NCBI GenBank assembly: GCA_018697195.1
Contig: CM031864.1
Coordinates: 29,377,668-29,441,667, forward strand
Direction: 5' to 3'
Source: Certhia americana
Lineage: Eukaryota; Chordata; Aves; Passeriformes; Certhiidae
DNA: 64,000 bases
Shown: piece after piece, positions 12,166-24,219 of the stretch
Layout of the letters: every line of letters begins with the position of its first letter
Position numbering within the stretch: the stretch's first letter is position 1
Made by a program: the position numbers and the translations under genes
The notes under the pieces: generated by a model
Databases searched by the model: none
What the model saw: only the letters and a program-made list of their open reading frames with translations
What the model was told of the DNA's origin: nothing

Positions 12166-12824
12166 TGGGACAAACCAAAATGTTCTCCCCAAAAGTTTTG
12201 CCGAAGCCCAGGCAGGTGGGCAGAAGCAGTAACCCCAGTGCCATAGGTGTTTTCTGGGAATAGATGGATAGACACCCTGTGGGGGAGAAAAAGCAAATTA
12301 ATTTCCTTATCTGTAATTTTATTAGTAATAATGCAATTTCCCTGTGATTTCATTTTCAGAAGGGCCCATCTGACATGTCCTGGATCACCCTGGGGGCTTT
12401 CACCGAGGCAGTCTGGCTCTGGTTAGCAGTGAGGGGGGATATTCTCCCATGGCTCCAGCTTGGTGGTGGGCATTGAATGGGACATGGGAAACATGGCAGA
12501 TGTCTGAGCAGCTGCAGGCTGTGGCTGGGTAGTCCGCAGGGTGGTAGGCACAGTGAAAGATGCTGCATGTACCTCTATTCTGTTGCATGAGCCCTCTGCT
12601 GCCCTGGAGCAGCTCTGTCTTTGAGATGTGGCATTTCTGGTGTGTAGGCAGATGTTGTTTAGCTGCTCTTGATCTGGGTTGCTCTGAGGGTAGTGTAGAA
12701 AGGCGCTTTTTTGTGCTTACCAGTGTTGGCAGATCTGACCCTCATTAAACCTCCACCTCTGCTGCCTTTTGCCAGTGCAACAATTCCACAAGTAGAGTAG
12801 GAACAGGAAGGGTAACATACTCTT

Positions 12825-12880
12825 TTCCTTGTTTGGTTTTTTGTTTTGGTTTTTTGGGTTTGTTTGTTTGTTTGTTTTTC
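12825..12880. repeat. (GTTT)n / T-G rich simple repeat
   Basis: A run of GTTT and GGTTTT units ends in three clean TTTG units near 12860-12875. It is low complexity only. Confidence 0.8.
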
Positions 12881-15189
12881 CAAGAGGAAACTGAGGCAGA
12901 GAACAGAAAACACGAAGTGCCTGTGGGGCAGTGGCTCTGGGGCAGGATTAACTTCATGGTGAAAAATGAATGTACCATCCCACCTTGTTCTTGTCTGAGG
13001 GACTTCAGCCCAGGGCAGACGCTAAACCCCATTTTTCCAGAGTCCCAGCCTGCTGCCCTGGCCTCCATCCCTGTGTTCACATGTTGGATACAGGAATGGA
13101 GGTATCTGGAGAGATCTTCAGTGCTCTAAGGTTGAATCAGTGCTATCTTTGCTCTGGATGCATCCTTTGGATAATGTCGAGCTTAAAAACAGCTCCAAAG
13201 AAAAGCTCCTCGTCAAAATAAGCAAACAGGGAACCTCCTGTGGCTTCTCCAGGAGGAGTAGCTGCTTCCTTAGCTGATGCTAAGGACAGGCAGAGCCACA
13301 CAGGGAGCACATCCCAGAAAAGCTTCAGGCTGAATTTGAAGCACACGGGACCCAACCTTGCTTTGCATGGCCAAAACCCACTTGTGCATGGGGATTTGTT
13401 AAGCTTAGCTTGTGCAGTTTGGGGAATGAAAGCTGTGCCCTCGTTTTGGGATGACATTTACAGCCAGGATCCATGGAAAAACCTAATTCCAGGCAGATGT
13501 TGGGCAGGGAATGAAGGAGACTGGGGGGAAAGCAGCAGACTCGTGGCACAGTGTGAAGGTGGGATGCTATAATTTAGCCTTTGAGCACCTGAGAGATGGG
13601 TGGAGGGTCTGAGTGCCCCGTGGGAAGGGAAGCACTCTGCCCACAGCACAAGTCATCCCAAAGGACAGTATAAGTAAAAGCGATGTCCTGTCTAGAGCAT
13701 CTTAATTCATGTCTCTGGCGCTGTGAATTTTCCAGGTCTCCTTTTCTTGGGAGCCTAGGGATCTCCCAGGTAGAGGAGACCTCTCAAATTCCTGGTGCAG
13801 GGCGCTTTGTGCTGTCTGGCTCCGTCGCTGCAGCGCAGCCCGTGGGGAGCCTCCGGGGCTGGAGCGTTCCTGCAGCTCTGCCTCCGCGCGGTTGGATGGG
13901 AACAGAACAGGCTGCAAACGCACAGGGTGTTGCTCACAGATCTCGGTGGCTTTTTACGACTTGGCAGCCTCTGTCTGGTTATGTGCACGCTCTGCATCCC
14001 AGATTACAAATGAAGCCAATTTTTTTTTTCTCTTACATCCATTTAAAAAACATTTAAAATGTTTTTTTTACTGATGCCGAATGAGACAAAGGGCTCTTTT
14101 GGTGTGTGCTGAGCTGCCAGCTCCATTGCTGCCTCCCAGCACCTTCCCTGGCATAATCTGGGGCTGTCCTTCTCCACCATGGGCTCCTCTTCAGGTGTCT
14201 GTTGCCTTGACCCCAGGGCTTCGGGAGGGCTGGCAAATAGGGTTGGGGCAGCTCAGCTGGCAGGAGCTCTGGGTGTTCTGCAGGTCAAGGCCCTGAGATC
14301 TCAGTGGCAGGTGATGCTGGGAGTTCTGTACCTTGGAGAATCCTTCCTGTTGATCCACCCATGCTTCCAAGTCTTCTATGACCCCCTGCAAAGCAATTTA
14401 CTTCTCTGAGCCTAAGGAGTGTCTCTTTGTTAATGTGGCTCTTCCTGCTTATGTTTTACCCTGCCTGAGGAGCAATGCTGGCAGTGAAAAAGACTGTGGA
14501 TGTACTAAACCTGGCAATGAGTGCACTGAAATATGGCTTTTGTCATGATACCTTGCCTTGAGCAGCAGAGAAACATCTCTCCAACAGGTATCTGCCCTGA
14601 ACCTCCCTGTGCTCTCCCTGCTTCCCTTTAGCACAGATCAAGGTTTGTATCCTGGGGTGGAGTTTGTTTTTTGACCTAGCATGAACTCGAGTTCCACTGA
14701 ATATCCTGGCAACAGCATGGAAATAGCAGCATCCTTCACCGAATTTCCTCAAAGCCTGGGTTTCTGGCACACCCTGCAGGAATTCCCTGAGTTAATTCCA
14801 GTGACTGCGGAGCCTCCCAAGGGCTGCCAGAGGGGTGGGCACTTGGGGGCAGTCTGAGCCTTCCTGCATGGCTGAGCCAGTGCAGGCTCAGAAGTGCTTC
14901 CAGGGAGCTCCTCAGGAGCTGCGCATGGAAGGAAAAGGCAGTTCCCAGGAGATGCCTCCTCTCAGGAGCTGTTGCCTTGTGTTTTGCCACTGCATCCTGG
15001 CTGCTCCTGCTTCCCTCACTGGAATCTCAGCTGCAGGTGTTGGGAAGCTTTGTTAGCACGTCTTGCAGCAGTGCTCAAACAATGGTCCATGCTTTCCAGG
15101 AACCAGTCTTTGGAAGGAGCTTTCCCCTTAGCCTGGGGCTGGCCATGGCTCAGGAACACAGAGTTATTGTGAGGCAGTGAAGTGGCAAA

Positions 15190-15905
15190 GAACCTCAAAC
15201 AGGGTCACCTAGAGCAGGCTCCACCAGGAGCTCCTCCAAGTTCCTCCCAGTGGCATGTCCAGGTGAGTTTGGGTATCTCCAAATATGGAGAGTCCACAAC
15301 CTCTCTGGGCAGTTTATCCCAAACGGTTCATTCCCCTCACAGTGAAAAAGTTGATTCCTCTGTACAGGCAAAATTTGTTTCATTGCACTTTGTGCCTGTT
15401 GCCTCTAATCCAGTCTCTGGGTGCTACAAAGAGGAGTTTTGCCTCTTCCCCCACTACCAGGTGTTCTATACATTGGTCAAGTCCTCTCTGAGTCTGTCCC
15501 AGCCAGGCTGAGCAGCCCCAGCTTTCCCAGCTTCTGTCCTTTAGTCACCTGGGCTGAAGTGGCTCCAGTAGCCTGTGTCTCCTGTCCTGTCGGGCACAGC
15601 ACTCTGGATGTGACACTAGGGCAAAATGAAGGGGGGACAGGCCACCTCCTCGATTCACTGGCTTTGCCTAACATAACCCAGGGGGCTGCTGGCCCACTTT
15701 TTTCAAGAGCACAGTGCTGGTGGCCACCAGGTCCCTTAGGGCTCTCCCTGCCCAGCCCCTTCCCCCCCAGCACGGATGGATTTGTTCTTCCCCAAGTGCA
15801 GGGCTTGGTGTTTCCTGTGGAGCTGAACTCTGTGCTGCTCCTCTGCTGTTCCTCCAGGCTGCTGAAGTCCCTCTGGATGGCAGCACAGCTCTCTGCTTCA
15901 GCAGT
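15190..15905 (-). mobile_element. CR1 LINE fragment, longer copy in reverse orientation
   Basis: This is the longest CR1 piece in the window, about 700 bases. Reading left to right it shows the reverse complement of the 3' region (CACAACCTCTCTGGGCAG near 15296), the CAGGCTGAGCAGCCCCAGC block near 15505, and then more 5' sequence with AGCACAGTGCTGGTGGCCAC near 15707. It is diverged and has lost coding capacity. Confidence 0.8.
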
Positions 15906-16369
15906 CTCTGGTTTTTAGCATCTCCCTGCGCTGGTGGAGCGTGATTCGTGATTCGGTGCAGCCTGCAGGCACTGAAACTTCTGGTATTTCCTGCTCATTT
16001 GCATCCTCGTCCTTTCCCTCCCCTCCCCTGGAATAATTCGAGCTCTTCCCCTCTCCCAGGCAGTCTCCAGCTGTCCCTGTGTGATTCTGATGGGGGGCTG
16101 TCTGCTGGCTGGGAAGTGTTTGTGACAGAGGCGTTTTCCAGCCTCTCCAGTTTGTAGGGTTAATGTTATTTACTACTCTCAATTTCTCAGGTGCAGTACC
16201 TGCCTTTCCCCTCCCACCTTGACATACTGTTTTTATTTCAGGGATGTCAGCATAATAGATTAATTCAAGGACCTCAGGAGGTATCTAGTTTGATCAGACA
16301 ATCACTTATTTTTCATTTAACTCAACATTTTCCATTCTAAAACATAGAGGATGCCTCACCACACACTCC

Positions 16370-16575
16370 CAAAATGACATTTTCTCGACTGAGGGTGGTG
16401 AGGCCCTGGCACAGGTTGCTCAAAGAAGTTGTGGATGTCCCATCCCTGAAATTGTCCAAAGCCAGCCTGGAATGATGTGGTCTGGTGGAAGGTGTCTCTG
16501 CCCATGGTAGGAGGTTGGAACAAGATGATGTTTAAGGTTTCTTGCAGCACAAAACATTCCATGATTCTGTAAAAT
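16370..16575 (+). mobile_element. CR1 LINE fragment (3' part)
   Basis: In sense orientation it contains CTGGCACAGGTTGCTCAAAG, then a GGTGGAAGGTGTCTCTGCCC block, and ends ACATTCCATGATTCTGT at 16570. The ATGATTCT unit is the typical CR1 tail. Confidence 0.9.
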
Positions 16576-18309
16576 GTCAGGGAAGTCCCTGGAGTTGCAC
16601 TAAAGCAGCTTTCAAATGTTCTGGTGCTTATCCCAGCCTTGGGGAAGGAGGTCAGTGGGACACTGTCCTTCCCAAAACGCACCTAAAAGAGCTGGTACTG
16701 TCCCATCTTTCCTGGATGATGCCAGCCAGCTTCTTTGGTGGGAAGGGCTTTCCTGCAAGCTTGGAATGCGCCACCATGGTGGATGATGCTGTGATGACAC
16801 CTGCGTCATCTCCAGGAGCTCTGCTACAAATCCCAACTCCTTTATTTATCATCAGAGGAGCTTCACAGGAGATGCTTTTCCCCCATCCCTCCACAACTCG
16901 TGAGACAGTACCTGATATGCTGTAACTGCCTTTTCCGTGCATTTTCTCGGGCGGAATTAAGCCTAAAAATTCTTCAATGAACTTTTTCCCATTGAGGAAT
17001 CTCGGGAGCTATGCTCAGCCTTGGCTGCTGAGGGTGTTTGCCTTCACGGAGGCTGAGCTGCTGCCTGCCTGTCGTTGCAGCAAGGGGGACGTTGTTTCAC
17101 ACCTCCCAGCACTGAGGAGCTCTCAGGGAGAGGTTTTGCTCTTTGGCCTTTTCTCTTTCACAGGTTTGGCAGAGGGAAGCAGCATCTCCTTCCTGGCTGC
17201 ATGCCAGGGATGGGGCTTCTCTGGCTGTCTTGAGCATCAGCTGCTCAGTGCAAGTCCAGACCTGCTGGAAAAAATTTTTCAACAGCTCTGTCTTCTCCTG
17301 GCACTTGTCCTGACAACACAGTTTTGTCAAAGCCACCCCTGTTTGCTAGCTGGGCTGCTTTGGAGGAAGCTGAGCCTGTGGATTTGGTTTCATTAGGCTG
17401 GAGATGGACTTGGTGGATTTCTGGTCCAGCTTTCTTTTTATTTCAGGGGGTATTTGCAGCCCAAAGAGAGGAAGGAGATTCCTCTGTCATCCTACCCCCT
17501 GGCAGTGGGTGTTTTGCTGTGTTTGTCCAACTTGACCCTTCCAGGGCAGGCAGAGTATCAGAGAAAACACTAGATGGTCCTCAGGCATGGACCTGCCTCT
17601 TGGAGGGATGAAGAGGAGGTCTAAGGGAGAAAAAAATCTCTGGCTGGCTTTGGCAGGAGCTAACACTGCTGTGCCAGAGGGGTTAGGAGGATTCTGGGGG
17701 ATTTCTTTTGCATTGGGTAGTGCAGTGGTTGAAAATAGGCTGTTAGAAATCCCTCTCCAACCCTTTGACAGGCTAGAAATAAGAAGTTTTTTTGCTGTTG
17801 GCTGTCTGTGGAAGGTTCTGGGGATGTCTTTTCTGAGCTTGATCCCACACACATGTGAAGTTTGGCAGCTTGATGTCTGGCTCTTGCAGGGCTTTGGTGG
17901 CAAGAAGATGAATATCCCCCCAGGTCTCTGCTCCATCCCTCCCTCATCTCTTTGCTCTCCCTTTATCTGTTCTGCTCAGCCCCAATGTTTTGGGCAGGGC
18001 CATTCTTAAATATCCCTATTTTCCCCCATTGGATCTTCTCAAGTGGACTTCTTTGGAAATGCCTTGCCCAAAGCTGGACCTGTCTGAGATGGAGGAGGGT
18101 GGAGAGGTGTGATCTCACCTCCTGCCAGCTCGCTTACTGTGAGGCTGGGATGCGCCACAGCTTTTGGCTGAGGGGAGAGGTTGTGGAGAGGGATTTGAGG
18201 GGTTGGAAGCAGGGATGGAATTCACTTTAATGTGGTGGCAAAGCAGGGGAGGGTGGATAGCTGTTCCCTGAGAGGTGGGATTGCTGCACGCCTGCCCAGA
18301 GCAGGCAGG

Positions 18310-18405
18310 ATGTGACTGCAAATGCTAATTAGAGCCCGGGCTGGCAAAGCTAAATAAAGCAGCAGGGCACTCCAGGCAATTTATTAATGAGTGATTATTC
18401 CAGGG
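18310..18405. promoter_or_regulatory. Candidate conserved noncoding/enhancer-like patch with POU and homeodomain motifs
   Basis: Within about 95 bases lie TGCAAATGCTAATTAG (an octamer-like half joined to a TAATTA-type homeodomain core), TTTATTAATGAG and TGATTATTCC, in otherwise GC-rich surroundings. No repeat family matches. Motif clustering is the only evidence, so this is a weak call. Confidence 0.25.
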
Positions 18406-18895
18406 TCCTTCAGCTGAGCCACAAAGCCACCTGGCCTAAGGCAGAGAGAGCCCGAGGAGCTCTGCACTGCCAGGAGCACTTGGAGTGGGTGTTTAGGTAG
18501 GAAAGGGGAGGGTGGGCAGTGTCAGGCTGGGGGAAACATCCCTACAGCCAGCATTCAAAGCAATGCTGTCCCTTTTCTTGGAGTTTTGGGGGTGATGTGG
18601 TCTCACCATCCCTTGCCTGAGGTGTCAGCAACCCCCCAGTGCTTATCTGGGTGCTGTCATGCACCCACAAATGTGGCTCTTGGTTTTGGTTGGGTATTTT
18701 GGGGGAGTACAAAGTCCTGTGGAAGTGGCTGAGTGCAAGCACTGAGCTTCACAGTGTCAGAGTGAGACTGAGCTTCAGAATCAGCTCCTGTGAGTTTTTT
18801 GGGGCTGGATGTACATCTCTACTCCGTCCCCATAAGTGCACAGGACTAGAGTCTCCTTTGCTGTCCTTTAAGCTTTTCCTATCATTTAAAGGACT

Positions 18896-18995
18896 GAGCA
18901 GCCTGGTCTAGTTGAAGATGTCCCTGCTCACGTCAGGGGAATTGGACTAGATGGCCTTTGAAGGTCCCTCCCAACCCAATCCATTCTGTGATTCC
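18896..18995 (+). mobile_element. CR1 3' fragment
   Basis: GAGCAGCCTGGTCTAGTTGA through GGTCCCTCCCAACCCAATCC and the tail CATTCTGTGATTC form an intact CR1 3' terminus of about 100 bases. Confidence 0.9.
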
Positions 18996-19129
18996 ACAGT
19001 TTGGTTGCTAAATCCACCTTTAATTCAAGATGCAACAACATTCTGCTTTATCAGCAGCTCTGATGCATGAACTGCCCCAGTCCCACAGCAGTGCAATGAG
19101 GGACCACATCTCCCTTAAATGAGTTTAAT

Positions 19130-19345
19130 CTTAATTTATAAGATGCATTTTGAAATAAACTTTTTCAAAATAATGTAAGATTTTTAAGCGTCTAACTGTA
19201 AAGATTTTAAGAATTTGGCTTTTTTAGCTTAACAAAATATCAAAACTATGCTAAATTATTAGACTTAAAAATTTACAAATATGCATATTAAAACCATTAA
19301 AATATTAGAAAATATATTGAAAGAAATTAAAAATCATCAGGACAT
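19130..19345. repeat. AT-rich island
   Basis: About 215 bases of strongly A/T-rich DNA lie in a GC-rich neighbourhood, with many AAAT and TTAAAA words but no tandem unit and no open frame. It could be an old degraded retroelement, a matrix-attachment-like sequence, or chance. I see nothing that decides between these. Confidence 0.5.
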
Positions 19346-20875
19346 AAGAGACACTGTTAATGTGTCTCCCCTTTGCTTGCACAGAAAGATGTGGTGAAGC
19401 ATCAGCATGCAGGGGAGGAGGGGAGGGGATGGATGCTCCCTAAATAGCTGTGGCTAATCAGCCCTGGCCTTTCACCCCTAAGGTCCTGGTGGGTTGTGGT
19501 GGGATGTTGTGGGTTTGGGGTCCTTGAGTGGGACCTGCTACACTCATGTTTGTGTGCATTTTGTTTCAGGTTTGTGTTGCATTGTGTTTTGCTTGGTAGC
19601 TGAGAACTGGCAGGCGTTTAAAGAAGTGGGACCAGAGATGCTCTGGGCTGGATTGTCTTAAGCAGGCACCTGCAGAAAGGTTAGGAAAAGGGATCCTTAG
19701 AGTGGGAATGCAGGGTGTGCTGCAGCTGGGGTCTTGGCTGCTTCTTCTGTATCTCCATCACCTGGAAAAGCTTGTCTGGGGGAGATACAGCCACCAAAGT
19801 CTCCTTTCTGACAGGATTATTCCCTTATCCCAGCAAAAGAGAACTTTATAAGGTTGTTTTCTCATTGATTTTGAAGATGCCAGGGCTGGCTGTTGGGCTT
19901 GTGGGTCCTGGTAATTAAAGCAGCAGTATCTGTGAACACAGGGATGTTTTTTTTTCAGGCAGTGTGCAGATAATTCCACTTCCAGCCTCACACATCCAAA
20001 TTCTCCTGCCATGGTTGCCATGTGACACCCAGAGTGGCTGCTGCAGTCCAGGTCAGGGTGAGGGAGTGGTGGCAGTGGCTTAAATCTGGAGGCAGAATAC
20101 ACGGCCTGGTGTGAGATTTGCTGGCTCTCACTTCTCTTCCAGCCCCCTGATCTCTCAGTGGATATATCCCAGTGCTGACCCTGCGATTTCCACTTCTGGG
20201 TTGGTGCTGGGAATGTGTCCTGGTGGTTGGGAGGTGCCCATCTCTGTCAGGGCTGGAGAAGGCACATCCTGGCGAGGTTGTTGGAAAAAAGGTGGAGCAG
20301 ATGGCAGAAAGGAAACACTTTCCCAGGTTTGGGTGAGAGCTGCCTTGCTGCAAGGTGGTGCAGAGCCTCTGCAGGGCTTTGTTGGCGCAAGGAATGCCAT
20401 CAGGCCTGTGCCACAGCTGCCAACATCTGCACAGATGAGCATCAGGCAGAGGCTGGTGTGGTGCCCTCCACCAGAGATGCCATCCTGGGTGAACTGTTCC
20501 AGCCCAGGGATTCTGTCTCCCTGCTGCTGCAGAGGGGCTCAGCTGAGCAGGACTTCTCCTTTGCAAGTGGGGAGAACATCCTCCTTCTAATCCAGTAGGT
20601 AAGGAAACTGTTCCTGGAAAAACCTTGCATTCCTGCATGGTTATAAACACACTTCTGAGTCACAGCCACAGTCCCAATTTGAAATTTGGCCAGAGCACAC
20701 TGTAGATGATTCTCATTTGATCCTTTTCTTTTTAATTTTAATTTTTTTTCATCTTAGCATAGCCATATTTAAAAAATAAATCAGGATGCCAAAAGCCACT
20801 TTCTAAGATGAATGCAATCTATCACATCTCCTGGGAATATCAGTCATGGAAGGAGTCTGTCCTCCCTCTCCAGAC

Positions 20876-21245
20876 CCTGCATTAGAGTCATCGAGCCCCA
20901 TCCAAACCTGGCTTAAATATTTCCAGGGATGGGGCAGCCACAGCTTCTCTGGACAACCTCTCCCAGTGTCTCCATCCTCATAGTTAAGAATTTCTTTTTA
21001 GTATCCAGTTTCACCCTGCCCTCTGTCAGCTTGAAACCATTTCCCCTTGTCCTGTCACTCCAGGCCCCTGTCCAAAGTCCCTTTCCAGGTCTGTTGAGTC
21101 CCTTTAGGCATTGGAAGGAGCTCTAAACTCTCCCTGCTACCTTTCCTTGCCAAGCTGAACAGCCCCAACTCTCATCCTCTCCTCAGTGACTTGTTCCCTG
21201 CCCGGTGTTCCCTCCAAGCTGAGGAGCAGCACTAGCATTCTGAGC
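20876..21245 (-). mobile_element. CR1 LINE fragment (reverse orientation)
   Basis: It contains GAGCCCCATCCAAACCTGGC, CCAGGGATGGGGCAGCCACA, TTGAAACCATTTCCCCTTGT and CCAAGCTGAACAGCCCCAAC in the order expected for the reverse complement of CR1. It is diverged but contiguous. Confidence 0.9.
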
Positions 21246-21714
21246 AACCGGGGGCTTGGCAGAGGATGCTTTTAACACTATTTTGGGCGGGGAGTTTTTG
21301 GGGTATTTTTTTGGTGCCTGTACCCGGGAGTGCACAGATTTCGGGGTGCCCGAGGCTGCTCCGGTGGCTGCGCAAAGGGATGCGGGGACTGCGCGGGGGG
21401 TTTGCATCTGATCCAAGCATCCCACGGGAAGGGGTCAGCCGGGGGGAGCCCAGCCGGGTCCCGGGCTGCTGTCCGGGGCTGGGTGGGGCGCAGGGAGGGG
21501 ACAGCTGCCACTAGATGGCAATGCTGGAGCGGCGGCAGCGGTCCCGCGGAGGGGGGAGGCTGCTGGGATGTGTCACAGGGGCTCGGGATCACCTGGGAGG
21601 GGACAGCCCCGTGTCTCCGGTCATGTCCTGCCACGCAGGAGTGGTGGTGTGGCTGAGAGAGGTTGGGGAAAAGCAAGGAGAGGACTTGGATGGCAATACT
21701 GGTGTGAGAAAACC

Positions 21715-22040
21715 GTGGAGTCATTTTGGTTGGAAAAGGCCTTTAAACTCATGGAGTCCAACCATTAACCCAGCACTGCCGACGCCACCGCTCAACCACA
21801 TCCCTAGGTGCCACATCTGCACAGATCCCTCCAGGGGTGGTGACTCCACCACTTCTCTGGGCTGCCTATTCCAGGGCTTGACAATGTTTTTGGAACAGGC
21901 ACCTTTCCTAATATCCCGTCTGAACTCCCGTGGTGTGACTTGAAGTCGTTTCCTCTTGTCCTACCCCTTGTTGCCTAATAGAAGAGACCAGCTGTCACCT
22001 TGCTGCAGCCGCCTTTCAGGAGCAATTTCTCCAGCTGTTC
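21715..22040 (-). mobile_element. CR1 LINE fragment (second subfamily, reverse orientation)
   Basis: TTTTGGTTGGAAAAGGCC near 21724, GGTGACTCCACCACTTCTCTG near 21840 and CGTTTCCTCTTGTCCTACCC near 21947 follow CR1 order. The wording differs from the copy just upstream, so it is a separate insertion of another CR1 subfamily. It ends at a pure C run. Confidence 0.85.
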
Positions 22041-22059
22041 CCCCCCCCCCCCCCCCCCC
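22040..22059. repeat. Poly-C run of 20
   Basis: Twenty consecutive C residues at the edge of a CR1 copy. The exact length of such a run is often wrong in assemblies. Confidence 0.9.
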
Positions 22060-22834
22060 TTACCTGCTCCCCCTCAGAGCTTGCTGAGACCGGAGGAGAG
22101 TTAGCCTGTCTCTGTGAAACCAAGCACATCCCAAGCACCTTCCTGTCCTGGCACCCGCTGTTCCCTGTCTTCTTGCATTTCCTCCATTGACAAGAACCCA
22201 AACAGCCCCACATAGCTGGCTCTGAATCCCTGTGCCATGTTGAATCATGTGGGCATCAGCCACACTTCTCCCTGACTCACAGATCCCAGTGTGCTGGGTG
22301 AGGGTCAAGATGAGAACAGCAATAAACATCCTGGGAAACAGAGCCTGCATCTCTTAGCATAGCCGGAGACTTTTTTTATTTCCTTTTGGCTCTCCATCTT
22401 CTCCTAAGGAGCTGCTTTCTCATAAATATCCCATCCTTTAGCACTGTCTGAGCAGGAGAGAGGCTCCCAGCGGGGTCATCCTGCGCTCTGCTCTGCAGCA
22501 GTGAATGTAGAGTAGAGGTGAAAGCCAACAACTCCAGGTTCAGGGGACAGCCTGGTGCCCCAGCAGAAGTGTCCAGGTAAGGGCTGCATCCCTGCTCTAA
22601 GGGAATTGAGGAGGAAGGCTGCCTTCCTCCCCCCCAGCCCCTTGCACTGAGCCAGGCAGGGGATGTGGGGGCAGTGCTGGGTACAGCTTTCCCCATCCTC
22701 CTAGGGCTCGGGGTACCACACAGAGCCTGAACATTTCATCTGGGTGGGGCCTTGCCGTGCAGTCAAGGATGGGAGAGGGCTGGGGGCAGGAGCTCTGCAA
22801 GGCTGAGGATCTGCTCCTGGCAATCGGCCCAGCC

Positions 22835-23010
22835 TCGGGCTTAATTAACAGTGGCTTAAAGGGCTGAAAGGTGGGAAGAGCGGCGTCTCTGCCGAAGCTG
22901 TGTTGGTGGTGGGGAGGAGGAGGAGGCCGTGTGAGCCTCAAATAATAATTGATTCGTTTAGGGCAGTGTCTTGCCTGGACTGAATCGAAGGGACTGTAAT
23001 TAGTCGTGAG
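22835..23010. promoter_or_regulatory. Candidate enhancer-like patch with homeodomain cores
   Basis: GGCTTAATTAACAGTG, AATAATAATTGATTCG and CTGTAATTAGTCGTGAG lie within 175 bases of unique, non-repeat DNA about 2.6 kb upstream of the first certain channel exon. The call rests on motif density only. Confidence 0.2.
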
Positions 23011-23529
23011 CTGCTGTGGCCACCTCCTTGCCTGTTGTTAGTGGAATGAAAAGCCTGGGTCACTCAGGCTAGCTGGTGGCCTGGGAAGTGTTTTGGGAGG
23101 GATCTAAGTGCCTCTGCTCCACTCTGTGCTGCAGGGTGGCAGTGAGGTACTGAGGTTTACTGAAAACCCCCAGATAGTCTGCTTTGGTTATAAAGGTTAT
23201 TGGAAGGAGAGAAATAAGAAGGGATGCAGCAGCTGGGAATCATGGAGAGCTGGTGGGTCCTTGGTGCCTGGCCAAGGTTGGGGCAATGATCCTTTTTGCA
23301 AACACTCCTCTGTTATCTTGCTGAGGAAGATCTGGTCCTTCCTCTTTCTCATCCAGCCAGCCCAAGGCAGTGCACCCATGAGAGCCTGGGCCAAAAAACG
23401 AGCCTTGTAGCCCTTCAGCTACTGTAGTGCCTGTGGAGTGGGGAAGTCTCTGGTCAGGTGTTTCCAGGCTGCAGGGAGGGAGAAACCCTAGCCCAAAGGA
23501 GTTAATGATTTATGTGATTAAGAGCTTGA

Positions 23530-23573
23530 TTTTTTTTATTCTTATTTTTTAATTTTTTTTTTTTTTTTTAATT
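23530..23573. repeat. T-rich tract
   Basis: T runs interrupted by single A or C residues, including one run of about 18 T. It has no coding signal. Confidence 0.8.
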
Positions 23574-24219
23574 TACATGCCTCAAGCAGTCCTGGGTGCC
23601 CCACAGCAGGTGTGAGGGATAGGGCAGCAGCCACTGTGTGTGGTGGACGAGGGAAGAGCGTGACAAGGACACTGGATGTTCTGTGCTGCTGGCTGTAGCT
23701 GGGTGGTCTGCTTGTGGGAAATGCAGTAGCGAGTGTCACAGGCCCTGGGGAGCTCTGTGGCCTTGGGGTTCAGCGGGAGGAGTGTGGGATCCTGTGTGTG
23801 AGCAGCTCACAGGGTGTGCTGTGCCCTGCCCTGCCTGGTGGGTACAGACACCCCTGGGGGTTTGGGGGTACCCTGTGTGTGCCAGGAGGGCAGGGTGGGT
23901 GGATGGGTGGGCAGGCAGCCCCCTCCACCAGGGCACAGCCCAGCCCAGGGGATCCTGGGCATCCCTGGGTGACCTTGGCACACACGTGGCTGTATCATCA
24001 GCAGTGTCCCCAGTCGCCTGCCCTTAGTGGGGTGCCTGGGGGAGGGGGAGCAGGGTCAGAGACACCCCCCACCCCCATGGATGCTCCTGCAGGGACACAT
24101 CTAGCTCGGGTTGTTTATACCTCTTGGAAGAGCCGCTGTTTCTTCCAGGCAACATCGTGTGTCAAAAGGAAAATACCGAGGTGTGGAGGCTCATCTGTAT
24201 GCAAGTGAGCAGGAGGGCA

